A stretch of DNA of 29,044 nt from assembly GCA_014729205.1 (NCBI GenBank), contig WJKG01000068.1, forward strand, positions 1-29,044, in the 5' to 3' direction. Source of the DNA: a candidate division GN15 bacterium (lineage in GTDB: Bacteria; Zixibacteria; MSB-5A5; GN15; FEB-12). The position numbers and the translations under genes are program-made. Shown here piece by piece: positions 1 to 7,187 of this stretch (its first letter is position 1; every line of letters starts with the position of its first letter). The notes beneath the pieces were generated by a model. It was not told the origin of the DNA. It searched no databases and saw only the letters and a program-made list of their open reading frames with translations.

Positions 1-888
1 CAGGTGCAGCTCTCAGAAACTCCCCAGCCAGGACAACCAACCGAGCGCGCTGAGCAGTTCCGCGACCAGGCCGTCTCCGAATCCGACCGGGACGCCAGAG
101 AGGTCACCGACGACCCGGCCGTGCAAAAAGACGACAAGATCGATGCAAAACGCCAACTTGCCGCCAGGGATGAGGGCAGCAGAGACGCCACCCCGGGCGA
201 GGCCGAATCGGCCAAGCCCCAGGCAGAGCAACCATCAGCGAACGTGACCTCAGAAGAGGTCTTTGAAGCCGCGGGCGACGACGTCAAGGATCCCGTGGTT
301 CGGGGCAACCGGGACGAGCTTGATCTATACAGATCGACCAGCCCCGCTGAATCGGTTCGGGTACCCATTCAGGCTGACAGCATCCCGATCCAGCGCGCCC
401 CGAAAGAGAAAGTGCGCACTTTGGCCACCGATGACTCGAACGAGGGCCCATTCGAAGTCATTCGGGACCAAGCAGCGCAGTCCCTGCACGCGCCGACCGC
501 GACCGGTTCGCAAGCTCTGGCTGAGCAAGAGGCCGATATCGGCACGGTAGAGCAGGAGCAGTCCATGGAAGTCTGGCGCGCCAGGCGCGACTCGCTGCTC
601 CCCATCTACCTCGCCATGACGGGTGATACCACTGTCGCCGGACGACACGCCACCGCTGCCGCCGCCAAAGCCCGCCTCGACAAGGGAGAGCACTCACTGC
701 CCGATATCGAGCGTGATCTGGTAGACTGCTGGTTCCACATCGCCAGCGACTCCGAAAACGCGAGCGAGCGCAAAGACGCCCGCATCTCACTGCAGCGCTA
801 CAGCGAGCGCCGCGCCGCCCACCACGCCGATATGGCCCGGGAGAAACTCGATCAACTCAATAAGACCAGACGCCCGGACAGACGATGA
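1..888 (+). CDS. Hydrophilic hypothetical protein, 5'-partial
   Basis: The frame is open from the first base, with a GTG at 4 that may be internal, so the true start probably lies upstream; the stop is TGA at 886-888. About 295 residues are visible. The first ~190 are low-complexity, rich in Asp, Glu, Ala, Gln and Arg, and probably disordered. The last ~100 look helical, with regularly spaced hydrophobic residues and a Trp-x-Ala-Arg-Arg-Asp-Ser-Leu-Leu segment. No membrane segment, zinc motif or catalytic motif is visible. I do not recognise the family. A PspC protein and a LiaF-like protein lie directly downstream, so it could be the C-terminal part of an anti-sigma or other envelope-stress regulator whose N-terminus is outside the window. 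That is inference from context only. Confidence 0.6.
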   Translation, partial: QVQLSETPQPGQPTERAEQFRDQAVSESDRDAREVTDDPAVQKDDKIDAKRQLAARDEGSRDATPGEAESAKPQAEQPSANVTSEEVFEAAGDDVKDPVVRGNRDELDLYRSTSPAESVRVPIQADSIPIQRAPKEKVRTLATDDSNEGPFEVIRDQAAQSLHAPTATGSQALAEQEADIGTVEQEQSMEVWRARRDSLLPIYLAMTGDTTVAGRHATAAAAKARLDKGEHSLPDIERDLVDCWFHIASDSENASERKDARISLQRYSERRAAHHADMAREKLDQLNKTRRPDRR

Positions 889-976
889 ACACGACACGTG
901 TTAAGTTGTTGAAATATTGGACAGTAAACATCATCTTGGCCGTGACAGAAGGTGAATCAATTTAGCTCAGATTGCG

Positions 977-982
977 TATACT
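977..982 (+). promoter_or_regulatory. Candidate -10 box for the PspC gene (possibly leaderless)
   Basis: TATACT matches five of six bases of the sigma-70 -10 consensus and ends 8 nt before the ATG at 991, so a transcript would begin at or next to the start codon. No convincing -35 hexamer is visible at 16-18 nt upstream, and no Shine-Dalgarno precedes the ATG. Confidence 0.35.
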
Positions 983-990
983 CAAACGGT

Positions 991-1470
991 ATGGAACAGC
1001 CCAACAACAAACAGACCAACACCGGTCCCCGCCGCCTCTACCGTTCCCGCAACGACACTATCATCGGTGGTGTGTGCGGCGGCCTCGGCGAGTACCTCGA
1101 AATCGACCCGGTCATCGTCCGCATCGTCGCCGTCCTGCTTCTGTTCACCGGATGGGGCCTGCTGGCATACATTGTTGCTTGGATCATCATGCCGGTGGCA
1201 CCCGAAGGCTACCAACCACCGGCAACCGAGGGCGGCTTCAAGAAATCAACCTATCTGCCCGGCTTCTTTCTGATAGTGATTGGCGTCTTGATCATTCTGC
1301 AGCAGCACTGGTACTGGTTTGACCTCTGGGAACTCTGGCCGCTTCTGCTTATTGCCGTTGGCCTGGTCCTCATCTTCCGTAGCTGGGGACGACGCAACCA
1401 GAGTGATGAGTACAACGAACCTCACTCCGGCCACCATTCATCGTCAGACTCCGGAGGCCCCAACTCATGA
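991..1470 (+). CDS. PspC-domain membrane protein with LiaF-type C-terminal helices
   Basis: PspC-domain proteins are inner-membrane sensors or effectors of envelope stress. Counting from the ATG at 991 (159 aa), the PspC domain covers roughly residues 18-70: a basic Arg-Leu-Tyr-Arg-Ser start, the Gly-Gly-Val-Cys-Gly-Gly-Leu-Gly-Glu-Tyr core, the Asp-Pro-Val-Ile-Val-Arg step and a first transmembrane helix. Two further hydrophobic stretches follow, resembling the LiaI/LiaF-type (DUF5668) helices, and the tail is Ser/His-rich and hydrophilic. A GTG at 952 would add 13 residues, but it would put the TATACT box inside the gene and the added residues do not resemble the family, so I prefer 991. 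The stop overlaps the next ATG (ATGA), which indicates translational coupling with the LiaF-like gene. Confidence 0.85.
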   Translation: MEQPNNKQTNTGPRRLYRSRNDTIIGGVCGGLGEYLEIDPVIVRIVAVLLLFTGWGLLAYIVAWIIMPVAPEGYQPPATEGGFKKSTYLPGFFLIVIGVLIILQQHWYWFDLWELWPLLLIAVGLVLIFRSWGRRNQSDEYNEPHSGHHSSSDSGGPNS

Positions 1471-2366
1471 CACCGTCACGATTCCGCTGGGGCATGCTCC
1501 TTGTTCTGCTCGGCCTCTGGCTGCTCGGCCACAATCTGGGCTACTTCACCAATGCCATGTGGGAAAGCCTGACTCTCTTCATCCCGATTATCCTCATTGC
1601 CGTCGGTATCGAGAAGATCTTCACCAACAGCCGTCTGCAGTTCATCTCATACCTCAGTACCGTCGCCCTGTTCTGCGCCGGATTGCTCCTCGCCTTCGGC
1701 TCCAGCGTCGGCTCCGGCGAAACTGCCCTGTTCAAGGACACAACCTACTTTGAACGCGATGATCCCCGAATAAGCCACGTCGAGGCCAACTTGAATCTGG
1801 ATCACACCAGCCTGACTATCCGCGACTCCGATGTCGATATCGTCTGGGCACATTTCGAGAAGTTCACCCGCACGCCGGATATAGACTACCAGGTTATCGG
1901 CGAGGAAGCTCGTATCGAAATGAACAGCAAGGAACACACCTATCTCGGCGGCGCCGTGAAAATCAAGGCCGATGACCCTCAGCAGTGGCGTCTCCGGTTC
2001 TCTGACCGGGCGCCCCTCGACTTTAACTGTGAGGCAGAAGACTCGGATCTCCACCTCAATTTCGCCACGACTCCCTTGAGGTCGGTCTCACTCGAACTCG
2101 ATGATACCCGAGTCTACCTGAAACTCGGCGACAACGAGCAGGATATGAAAGTACGCGTCTACGGTACCGATGGCTCCCTCCAACTGCGTATCCCTGAGAC
2201 CGTCGGCATTCACGTCCGCGGGGATGCGTTCGCCAACCTGCTGGAACACCTGGGGATGACAAGAACCGAATTGGGATATAGTTCCCCCGGCTACGACACC
2301 CTGGCAACCAGGGTAGAACTGGACCTCGACCCTGATCTCGGCTCGGTCTCCATTAACCTGTTCTGA
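1467..2366 (+). CDS. LiaF-like membrane protein with beta-rich C-terminal domain
   Basis: This is a 299-residue protein. Hydrophobic helices lie near residues 8-21, 33-48 and 57-77. The Trp-Glu...Pro-Ile-Ile-Leu-Ile-Ala-Val-Gly-Ile-Glu pattern of the second resembles the last helix of the PspC protein upstream, so the two share a LiaI/LiaF (DUF5668) membrane unit. Residues ~95-299 are soluble and rich in short alternating strands, as in LiaF/DUF4097 C-terminal domains, and probably face the periplasm. LiaF proteins restrain cell-envelope stress signalling in Bacillus; whether this one does so is unknown. It starts inside the stop of the PspC gene (ATGA), so the two form a transcriptional and translational pair. 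The nature of any partner kinase or sigma factor is not visible here. Confidence 0.75.
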   Translation: MTPSRFRWGMLLVLLGLWLLGHNLGYFTNAMWESLTLFIPIILIAVGIEKIFTNSRLQFISYLSTVALFCAGLLLAFGSSVGSGETALFKDTTYFERDDPRISHVEANLNLDHTSLTIRDSDVDIVWAHFEKFTRTPDIDYQVIGEEARIEMNSKEHTYLGGAVKIKADDPQQWRLRFSDRAPLDFNCEAEDSDLHLNFATTPLRSVSLELDDTRVYLKLGDNEQDMKVRVYGTDGSLQLRIPETVGIHVRGDAFANLLEHLGMTRTELGYSSPGYDTLATRVELDLDPDLGSVSINLF

Positions 2367-2461
2367 AGACCACAACCCGGCCAGCGTGATCCTCCGTCAG
2401 CACAATATCGGTTGCTATACCAATCTGTTTTCCAGATGTTACCGCAAACAGGAGTCCCAAC

Positions 2462-3256
2462 TTGGCTAACCGCGTTCTACTGACTGCAATAAGTCTCCTG
2501 CTTCTCGGAGTGGGCTGTACCTCCAATGAACCGGCCGACCCCGTCGCCGATGGCGTCCTGTCGGTGGGCACCGATGCCACCTACCCTCCTTTCGAAATGG
2601 TTAACCCCGCCACCGGCAACCCGGAAGGCTTCGACATTGATATGATTACCGAGGTCTGTCGCGTCCACAACTGGAAACCAGATTTTCTGGTAACGCCCTT
2701 CGACGGTATCGTTCCCGGTCTCATCGGGCACAAATACGATGTCATCGTCTCCGCCATGACTATCACTCCCGAACGGGCTGCGGTCGTCGACTTCAGTACC
2801 CCGTACTATACCGCCGGTCAGACCATCGCCGTCCCTCTCGATGATACCGTTATCACCTCGGTTGAGGATCTCGTCGGCAAACGTGTCGGCGTCCAGCTCG
2901 GTACCACCGGTCAACTCATGGCGAAACGCATGACCGGCCTGCAGGTGTTCTCTTACGAAAACATCGGCGCCGCCTTCCTGGATATGCGTAACGGCAATCT
3001 CGATGCCGTCCTGAATGATTACCCTACTACCCAAGCCTATATCAGTCGGCATGGCGACGCCAAAACTGTCGGCAAGCTGCTGTCCACTGAGCAATACGGG
3101 ATAGCCGTCCGCCGGGCCGATGACTCCCTGCTGGCGCTCATCAATGCTGCCCTTGATACGCTTCACAGCAACGGCACCCTGGACAGCCTCCACATGAAGT
3201 GGTTCGGCGTGCCCTACAAGAAGCCGGACACTGCCATACGACCCGAACAGCTTTAG
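2462..3256 (+). CDS. Amino-acid-type periplasmic solute-binding lipoprotein (SBP family 3)
   Basis: The 264-residue product binds a small polar solute, probably an amino acid, outside the inner membrane. The start is TTG at 2462, supported by AGGAG at 2450-2454 with 7-nt spacing. Residues 2-18 form a lipoprotein signal ending Leu-Gly-Val-Gly before Cys19; Gly at -3 makes the lipobox slightly atypical. The mature part is a full family-3 binding protein: Gly-Thr-Asp-Ala-Thr-Tyr-Pro-Pro-Phe-Glu near residue 40, Gly-Phe-Asp-Ile-Asp-Met near 60, and the hinge segment Val-Asp-Phe-Ser-x-Pro-Tyr-Tyr near 105. No ABC permease or ATPase gene adjoins it, so it is an orphan: it may serve a transporter encoded elsewhere or act as a sensor. 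The gap before the next gene is under 50 nt. Confidence 0.88.
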   Translation: MANRVLLTAISLLLLGVGCTSNEPADPVADGVLSVGTDATYPPFEMVNPATGNPEGFDIDMITEVCRVHNWKPDFLVTPFDGIVPGLIGHKYDVIVSAMTITPERAAVVDFSTPYYTAGQTIAVPLDDTVITSVEDLVGKRVGVQLGTTGQLMAKRMTGLQVFSYENIGAAFLDMRNGNLDAVLNDYPTTQAYISRHGDAKTVGKLLSTEQYGIAVRRADDSLLALINAALDTLHSNGTLDSLHMKWFGVPYKKPDTAIRPEQL

Positions 3257-3267
3257 CAAAACCGCAC

Positions 3268-3296
3268 TTGCCCCAACGCCTTCGGTTTCGTAATCT
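3268..3296 (+). promoter_or_regulatory. Candidate sigma-70 promoter for cmk (leaderless type)
   Basis: TTGCCC at 3268-3273 and TAATCT at 3291-3296 are separated by exactly 17 bp. The -10 box ends 7 nt before the cmk ATG at 3304, so the predicted transcript starts at the start codon. No Shine-Dalgarno lies between them. Confidence 0.45.
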
Positions 3297-3303
3297 TTCT
3301 GCC

Positions 3304-4011
3304 ATGAACAAACAAGACCTGGACACGTCCCAGCTCGGATCCATTGTGATAGCTATCGATGGGCCCGCTGCTTCCGGCAAGACAACAACCGCCAAAAACC
3401 TCGCCAGCGCCCTTGGCCTGACTTATATCGACACCGGCGCCATGTACCGTTCCGTGACCCTCCATGCCCTGCGCCGGGGGATTGACGTCGATGATGCCGA
3501 CGCGGTTGCCGATGCCGCCCGCCAGATCGATATCGCCTTCAAGAACATCGGCGGCGAGAATCACACCATGCTCAACGGCGAAGATGTCAGCCTCGATATC
3601 CGCACCCCCGAAGTCACCAGGCACGTTTCGAAGATCGCCGCCTACAAGGATGTACGCCTGGCTATGGTAACCCACCAGATTGAGCTCGGTGGCCGCGGCG
3701 GTGTCGTTGCCGAAGGACGCGACACCACTACCGTCGTCTTTCCGGATGCAGACATCAAGGTCTTCCTGACCGCCACCGTCGAAGAGCGCGCCAAACGCCG
3801 CCAGATGGATATGGAAGCTCTCGGGATCGAAACAAGCCTCCAGCAGCAAATCGAAGACATCAATCGACGCGACAGCGCCGATTCCACCCGCGAACACTCA
3901 CCGCTGCGCAAAGCCCACGACGCCGTTGAAATCGATACTACTAATCTGAGCATTGATGAACAGATAGACCGCATCGTCGACCTGGTGCGCGACAAACTCT
4001 CGAACCAATGA
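3304..4011 (+). CDS. cmk: Cytidylate kinase
   Basis: Cmk phosphorylates CMP and dCMP to the diphosphates with ATP, in the cytosol, feeding nucleotide recycling. The 235-residue protein has the P-loop Gly20-Pro-Ala-Ala-Ser-Gly-Lys-Thr27, the Asp-Thr-Gly-Ala-Met-Tyr-Arg motif at 43-49, the Glu-Gly-Arg-Asp-Thr-Thr segment, and an Arg-Arg-Asp/Ser-Pro-Leu region near the C-terminus that belongs to the LID/CMP-binding part. Length and motifs are those of ordinary bacterial Cmk. The reading frame is open further upstream (to 3199), but that would overlap the preceding gene; the ATG at 3304 fits the family start. It overlaps plsC by 4 nt (ATGA). The cmk-plsC-rpsA neighbourhood is common in bacteria. 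Confidence 0.95.
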   Translation: MNKQDLDTSQLGSIVIAIDGPAASGKTTTAKNLASALGLTYIDTGAMYRSVTLHALRRGIDVDDADAVADAARQIDIAFKNIGGENHTMLNGEDVSLDIRTPEVTRHVSKIAAYKDVRLAMVTHQIELGGRGGVVAEGRDTTTVVFPDADIKVFLTATVEERAKRRQMDMEALGIETSLQQQIEDINRRDSADSTREHSPLRKAHDAVEIDTTNLSIDEQIDRIVDLVRDKLSNQ

Positions 4012-4634
4012 AGATCGCCTACTACACAGGCTGGACTATCACCAGACTTGTCTCCAGGCTGGTCTTCCGCATCCGCATCTACGGCCGAGAACACATTCCG
4101 AATGAAGGCGGCTTCATCCTGGCAAGCAACCATGTCTCCTACTACGATCCCCCCCTCGTCGGGAGCTGGTCCACTCGCCAGATGTACTTCCTGGCCAAAA
4201 AGGAGCTCTTCAAAAACCCCATCTTCGGCAGTATCATCCGTCGCACCAACGCCCTGCCCGTCAAACGAGGTGCTATCGACCGCGAGGGACTCAAGCTCTG
4301 TGTCGACGTCATCAAATCGGGCTACGGATTGGTGGTTTTCCCCGAGGGCACCCGGTCACGCACTCAGGACTTCCTCGATCCCAAGCCCGGGGTCGGCTTG
4401 CTGGCTAAGACGGTAAACTGTCCCATCGTCCCCGCGTACGTTCACGGCCCCAACCGCCTCAAAGAAGTATTCTGGGGCAGGGATCGCATGGTCATTGTCT
4501 ACGGACCGCCGATACCACAGGACTGGCTCGCTTCGGTACCAAGGGGGCGTGATGGTTACCTTACCATCAGTGCCGAAGTAATGAAGCGTATCGCCGCCCT
4601 GAAGGCCGGGTTCCTGGATCGCGGCGGAGTATAA
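4008..4634 (+). CDS. plsC: 1-acyl-sn-glycerol-3-phosphate acyltransferase (PlsC family)
   Basis: PlsC transfers an acyl chain to lysophosphatidate at the inner membrane to make phosphatidate for phospholipid synthesis. The 208-residue protein shows the catalytic His-x4-Asp motif at His42/Asp47, the substrate-binding Phe-Pro-Glu-Gly-Thr-Arg-Ser block at 111-117 and a Pro-Ala-Tyr-Val-His-Gly motif further on. The N-terminal ~25 residues are weakly amphipathic or hydrophobic, which fits membrane association. Size is typical for the short PlsC subfamily. The ATG lies within the last codons of cmk, so the two are co-translated. A different lysophospholipid as substrate cannot be excluded, because the family is broad. 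Confidence 0.92.
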   Translation: MKIAYYTGWTITRLVSRLVFRIRIYGREHIPNEGGFILASNHVSYYDPPLVGSWSTRQMYFLAKKELFKNPIFGSIIRRTNALPVKRGAIDREGLKLCVDVIKSGYGLVVFPEGTRSRTQDFLDPKPGVGLLAKTVNCPIVPAYVHGPNRLKEVFWGRDRMVIVYGPPIPQDWLASVPRGRDGYLTISAEVMKRIAALKAGFLDRGGV

Positions 4635-4685
4635 CCTCAAGCGAGAGAAATACTTCAGAAATGCACCTGAAGGGGCAAAATACCC

Positions 4686-4715
4686 TTGAAAAATACCGAA
4701 TATGTGTTATATATC
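4686..4715 (+). promoter_or_regulatory. Candidate sigma-70 promoter for rpsA
   Basis: TTGAAA at 4686-4691 is followed by the AT-rich run TTATATATC at 4707-4715. A -10 of TATATA (4708-4713) gives 16-bp spacing and TATATC (4710-4715) gives 18. This is the strongest promoter-like sequence in the left block, in keeping with a ribosomal protein gene. The start would be near 4720, leaving a leader of about 100 nt. Confidence 0.55.
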
Positions 4716-4763
4716 GGGGCTGTCCGAATGAGGCAACACGCCCAACGGCGGCCGCTCGGTTGC

Positions 4764-4781
4764 TTTCCGCCCCGGCGGAAA
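4764..4781 (+). promoter_or_regulatory. Hairpin in the rpsA leader
   Basis: TTTCCGC and GCGGAAA form a perfect 7-bp stem around a CCCC-type loop, preceded by a second GC-rich self-complementary stretch (GGCGGCCGC). No T-run follows on either strand, so it is not a simple terminator. It lies 43 nt before the rpsA ATG, where leader structures take part in S1 autoregulation in other bacteria. The role here is inferred. Confidence 0.4.
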
Positions 4782-4824
4782 AATCCAAAGTGACCGGGTG
4801 TCAGAAGGAGGTTCTCATTTAACA

Positions 4825-7077
4825 ATGGCTGAAGCCAAAAAAACAAAAACGGTGGCTGCCAAACAGTCAAAACGTAAGGCTACCACCAGCAGGAAAACCA
4901 AAAAAACCAAAACCAAGCTCGTCAAAAAGCAGGTTACCGAGGAGCGGCGGCCAAAAGCTGTCCAGCGGGAACAGCAGCAACAGGTCCTGACCGAGCGCCA
5001 AAAACGCATGGCCGAAAAGGCCCAGACGCGCGCATCCGAAGGCAAACCTGATGTCGAGCAACACGATGTCGAGGCCGTGAAGATTACCGATGTCGCCGGT
5101 GTGGTCTACGATGTCGACGATTACAACGAGATGGTTGACATGTACGACTCAACCATCAAGAACATCAAGGAAGGCGAAATTGTCCAGGGAACGGTTATCG
5201 GCGTGAGCCGCGACGATGTTATTGTCGATGTCGGCTTTAAGTCCGAGGGGATCATCCCCATGGCCGAGTTTCAGGAACCGCTGACCTTGAAAAACGGCGA
5301 TGAAATCGAAGTCTTCCTGGAGCAAATGGAGGATGGCAACGGCAACCTCGTGCTCTCCAAACAGAAGGCCGATTTCATGCGGGTCTGGGACAAGATCCGC
5401 GAAGTCCATGATTCCGGCGAGAAGATCGCGGGCCGAGTCGTCCGACGGATTAAAGGTGGTTTGGTCGTGGATATCATGGGTGTCGACGCCTTCCTGCCGG
5501 GCTCGCAGGTTGCCCTGCGCCAGGTAGCGGATTTCGATGCTCTCATCGGCGAGGAAATGCAGCTTAAGATCATCAAGCTCAACAAGGCTCGTCGCAATAT
5601 CGTCGTCTCCCGTCGTACCGTTCTCGAGGAGAAGCGCGAAAAGATGCGCTCGGAACTGCTCTCAGAAATCGCTGTCGGACAGGTTCGCCAGGGAACGGTC
5701 AAGAACATCACCGACTTCGGTGTGTTTATCGATCTCGGCGGCGTCGACGGACTCCTGCATATTACCGATATGTCGTGGGGCCGCATCCGCCATCCTTCCG
5801 AAATGTGCAGCCTGGGCGAGTCGATCGATGTCAAGATCCTTGATTTCGACGAGGAAACCTCGCGCATCTCACTCGGCCTCAAGCAGCTCACCCCGTATCC
5901 GTGGGAGAACATCGAGCAGAAGTACCCGCTGGGCAAGAAAGTCACTGGACGGGTCGTCTCGATTACCGACTACGGTGCCTTCGTAGAGCTCGAAAAGGGT
6001 GTCGAGGGACTCATCCATATCTCGGAGATGTCCTGGACACAGCACATCAAGCACCCCTCGAAGATCATGAACGTCAACGATCAGGTCGAGACGGTGGTGC
6101 TTTCGGTAGACAAGGAAAACGAGAAGATCTCCCTGGGTATCAAGCAGCTCGAGCCGGATCCCTGGGGTACGATCGATGAGAAATATCCGGTCGGCCAGGT
6201 CGTTGCCGGCAAGGTGCGCAACCTGACCGCGTTTGGTGCCTTTGTCGAACTCGAGGAGGGCATTGACGGCCTGGTGCATATCTCCGATATGTCATGGACC
6301 AAGCGCATCCAGCACCCGTCCGAGGTCATGAAGAAAGGTGACACGGTAGAGGTGAAGGTCCTCAAGGTGGACCATGAAAACCGACGCATCTCGCTCGGCT
6401 ACAAACAGCTCCAGGAAGATCCCTGGGGCGAACTGGCCCGCAAGTATGCAGTCGGCACCGAGTGTCTCGGCACCATCACCCGCGTGATGGATCGGGGCGT
6501 GATTGTCGAGCTCGATGGTAACGTCGAAGGCTTCGTCCCTACCGCGCAGCTCGGCCGTCGTGATCTCACCGACCCGCAGGGTGCCTTCCACGAAGGTGAA
6601 GAACTCCCGCTTTCGGTTATCGAATTCGATCGCAACCAGCACAAGATCGTGCTGAGTGTCTACGCCTACTACAAGAAGCGTGACCGCAACGAGTTCGAGG
6701 CCTTCCTGGAGCGTCACCAGAAGGAAGCCCCCGCAGCCATGGAAGAAGCCATGCCCGACGATCTGAAAAAGGAAGTCGAAGAAGCCCGCGAGGAAGTAGC
6801 CGATCAGGCTGCCAAGGAAGCGGTCGAGGCTTCCAATAAGCCAGAGCCGGACCATCAGGCTGAACCCGCCGAGGAACCTACCGCGGAACCTGCCGCGGAA
6901 GAAGCCGAAGAACCGAAGGCCGAGGCTGCTCCTGCTGAGCCCGCGTCAGAGGAGCCGACCGAATCTGCCCCCGAAGAGCCGACCGAAACCGCCGAATCCG
7001 GCGGCGAGGAAAGCACCGACGAGGGTGGCGAAGAAGGTGGCGAAGAAGGTGACGAGGACGACACCAAGACCGAGTAA
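4825..7077 (+). CDS. rpsA: 30S ribosomal protein S1
   Basis: S1 binds mRNA on the small ribosomal subunit and helps initiate translation on structured or weak-SD messages. The 750-residue product has six S1 (OB-fold) repeats at about residues 113-185, 198-265, 284-355, 369-442, 456-528 and 543-615. Repeats 3-5 are the most alike, each with a His-Ile-(S/T)-(D/E)-Met-Ser-Trp core and ending Lys-Gln-Leu...Pro-Trp. A Lys/Arg-rich N-terminal extension (~1-75) and a Glu/Ala/Pro-rich acidic tail (~640-750) flank them, making it longer than the ~557 residues of E. coli S1. Start is ATG 4825 after AAGGAGG at 4805-4811, with rather long spacing (13 nt); the frame opens at GTG 4798, but that codon lies upstream of the SD. 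A strong terminator follows, so it is probably monocistronic. Confidence 0.96.
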   Translation: MAEAKKTKTVAAKQSKRKATTSRKTKKTKTKLVKKQVTEERRPKAVQREQQQQVLTERQKRMAEKAQTRASEGKPDVEQHDVEAVKITDVAGVVYDVDDYNEMVDMYDSTIKNIKEGEIVQGTVIGVSRDDVIVDVGFKSEGIIPMAEFQEPLTLKNGDEIEVFLEQMEDGNGNLVLSKQKADFMRVWDKIREVHDSGEKIAGRVVRRIKGGLVVDIMGVDAFLPGSQVALRQVADFDALIGEEMQLKIIKLNKARRNIVVSRRTVLEEKREKMRSELLSEIAVGQVRQGTVKNITDFGVFIDLGGVDGLLHITDMSWGRIRHPSEMCSLGESIDVKILDFDEETSRISLGLKQLTPYPWENIEQKYPLGKKVTGRVVSITDYGAFVELEKGVEGLIHISEMSWTQHIKHPSKIMNVNDQVETVVLSVDKENEKISLGIKQLEPDPWGTIDEKYPVGQVVAGKVRNLTAFGAFVELEEGIDGLVHISDMSWTKRIQHPSEVMKKGDTVEVKVLKVDHENRRISLGYKQLQEDPWGELARKYAVGTECLGTITRVMDRGVIVELDGNVEGFVPTAQLGRRDLTDPQGAFHEGEELPLSVIEFDRNQHKIVLSVYAYYKKRDRNEFEAFLERHQKEAPAAMEEAMPDDLKKEVEEAREEVADQAAKEAVEASNKPEPDHQAEPAEEPTAEPAAEEAEEPKAEAAPAEPASEEPTESAPEEPTETAESGGEESTDEGGEEGGEEGDEDDTKTE

Positions 7078-7115
7078 CCGCCCCCGCGGTTAGCTCTGTT
7101 GCTATAGACCTTATC

Positions 7116-7144
7116 AAGCGGCGGGCTTCGGCCCGCCGCTTTTC
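7116..7144 (+). terminator. Rho-independent terminator after rpsA
   Basis: An 11-bp perfect stem (7116-7126 with 7131-7141) closes on a TTCG tetraloop and runs straight into TTTT at 7140-7143. It is GC-rich and ideally placed 38 nt after the rpsA stop and before mtaB. Confidence 0.93.
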
Positions 7145-7145
7145 A

Positions 7146-7176
7146 TTGCAGAAAGGTACGATGCTTCCCGTATCGT
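7146..7176 (+). promoter_or_regulatory. Candidate promoter for mtaB
   Basis: TTGCAG at 7146-7151 and TATCGT at 7171-7176 are 19 bp apart, which is longer than ideal. The -10 ends 7 nt before the mtaB ATG at 7184. The -10 overlaps the palindrome at 7172-7185, so a bound repressor could occlude it. Confidence 0.3.
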
Positions 7177-7185
7177 ACGTACGAT
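7156..7185 (+). repeat. Three GTACGAT units including a 14-bp palindrome across the mtaB start
   Basis: GTACGAT occurs at 7156-7162 (+), 7172-7178 (- strand) and 7179-7185 (+). The last two abut to give a perfect 14-bp palindrome, ATCGTACGTACGAT at 7172-7185, whose final two bases are the first two of the mtaB ATG. The first and third units extend to an 8-bp direct repeat (GTACGATG). The layout suits an operator, or an RNA stem that hides the start codon. Confidence 0.55.
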
Positions 7186-7187
7186 GA
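7161..7187 (+). CDS. Possible 8-codon leader mini-ORF coupled to mtaB
   Basis: An ATG at 7161, preceded by AAAGG at 7152-7156, opens a frame of eight codons (Met-Leu-Pro-Val-Ser-Tyr-Val-Arg) ending TGA at 7185-7187. The stop overlaps the mtaB ATG at 7184 as ATGA, the standard geometry for translational coupling. mtaB itself has no Shine-Dalgarno, so this mini-ORF could deliver ribosomes to it. It is too short to test by composition, and the competing model is a leaderless mtaB mRNA. Confidence 0.3.
   Translation: MLPVSYVR

Noticed and set aside
888..902. AACAC-GACAC-GTGTT hairpin after the first gene as a terminator
   Set aside because: Short stem with no T-run; the overlapping ACACGTGT is a common palindrome.
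1163..1180. TGGCATAC...TTGCT in the PspC gene as a sigma-54 promoter
   Set aside because: Spacing between GG and GC is 11 bp instead of 10 and it lies within the coding region.
4653..4672. CTTCAG/CTGAAG stem after plsC as a terminator
   Set aside because: Only 6 bp with an 8-nt loop and no T-run follows.
4798..4824. GTG at 4798 as the rpsA start
   Set aside because: It lies upstream of the AAGGAGG sequence, which would then be inside the gene; ATG 4825 fits the protein and the SD.
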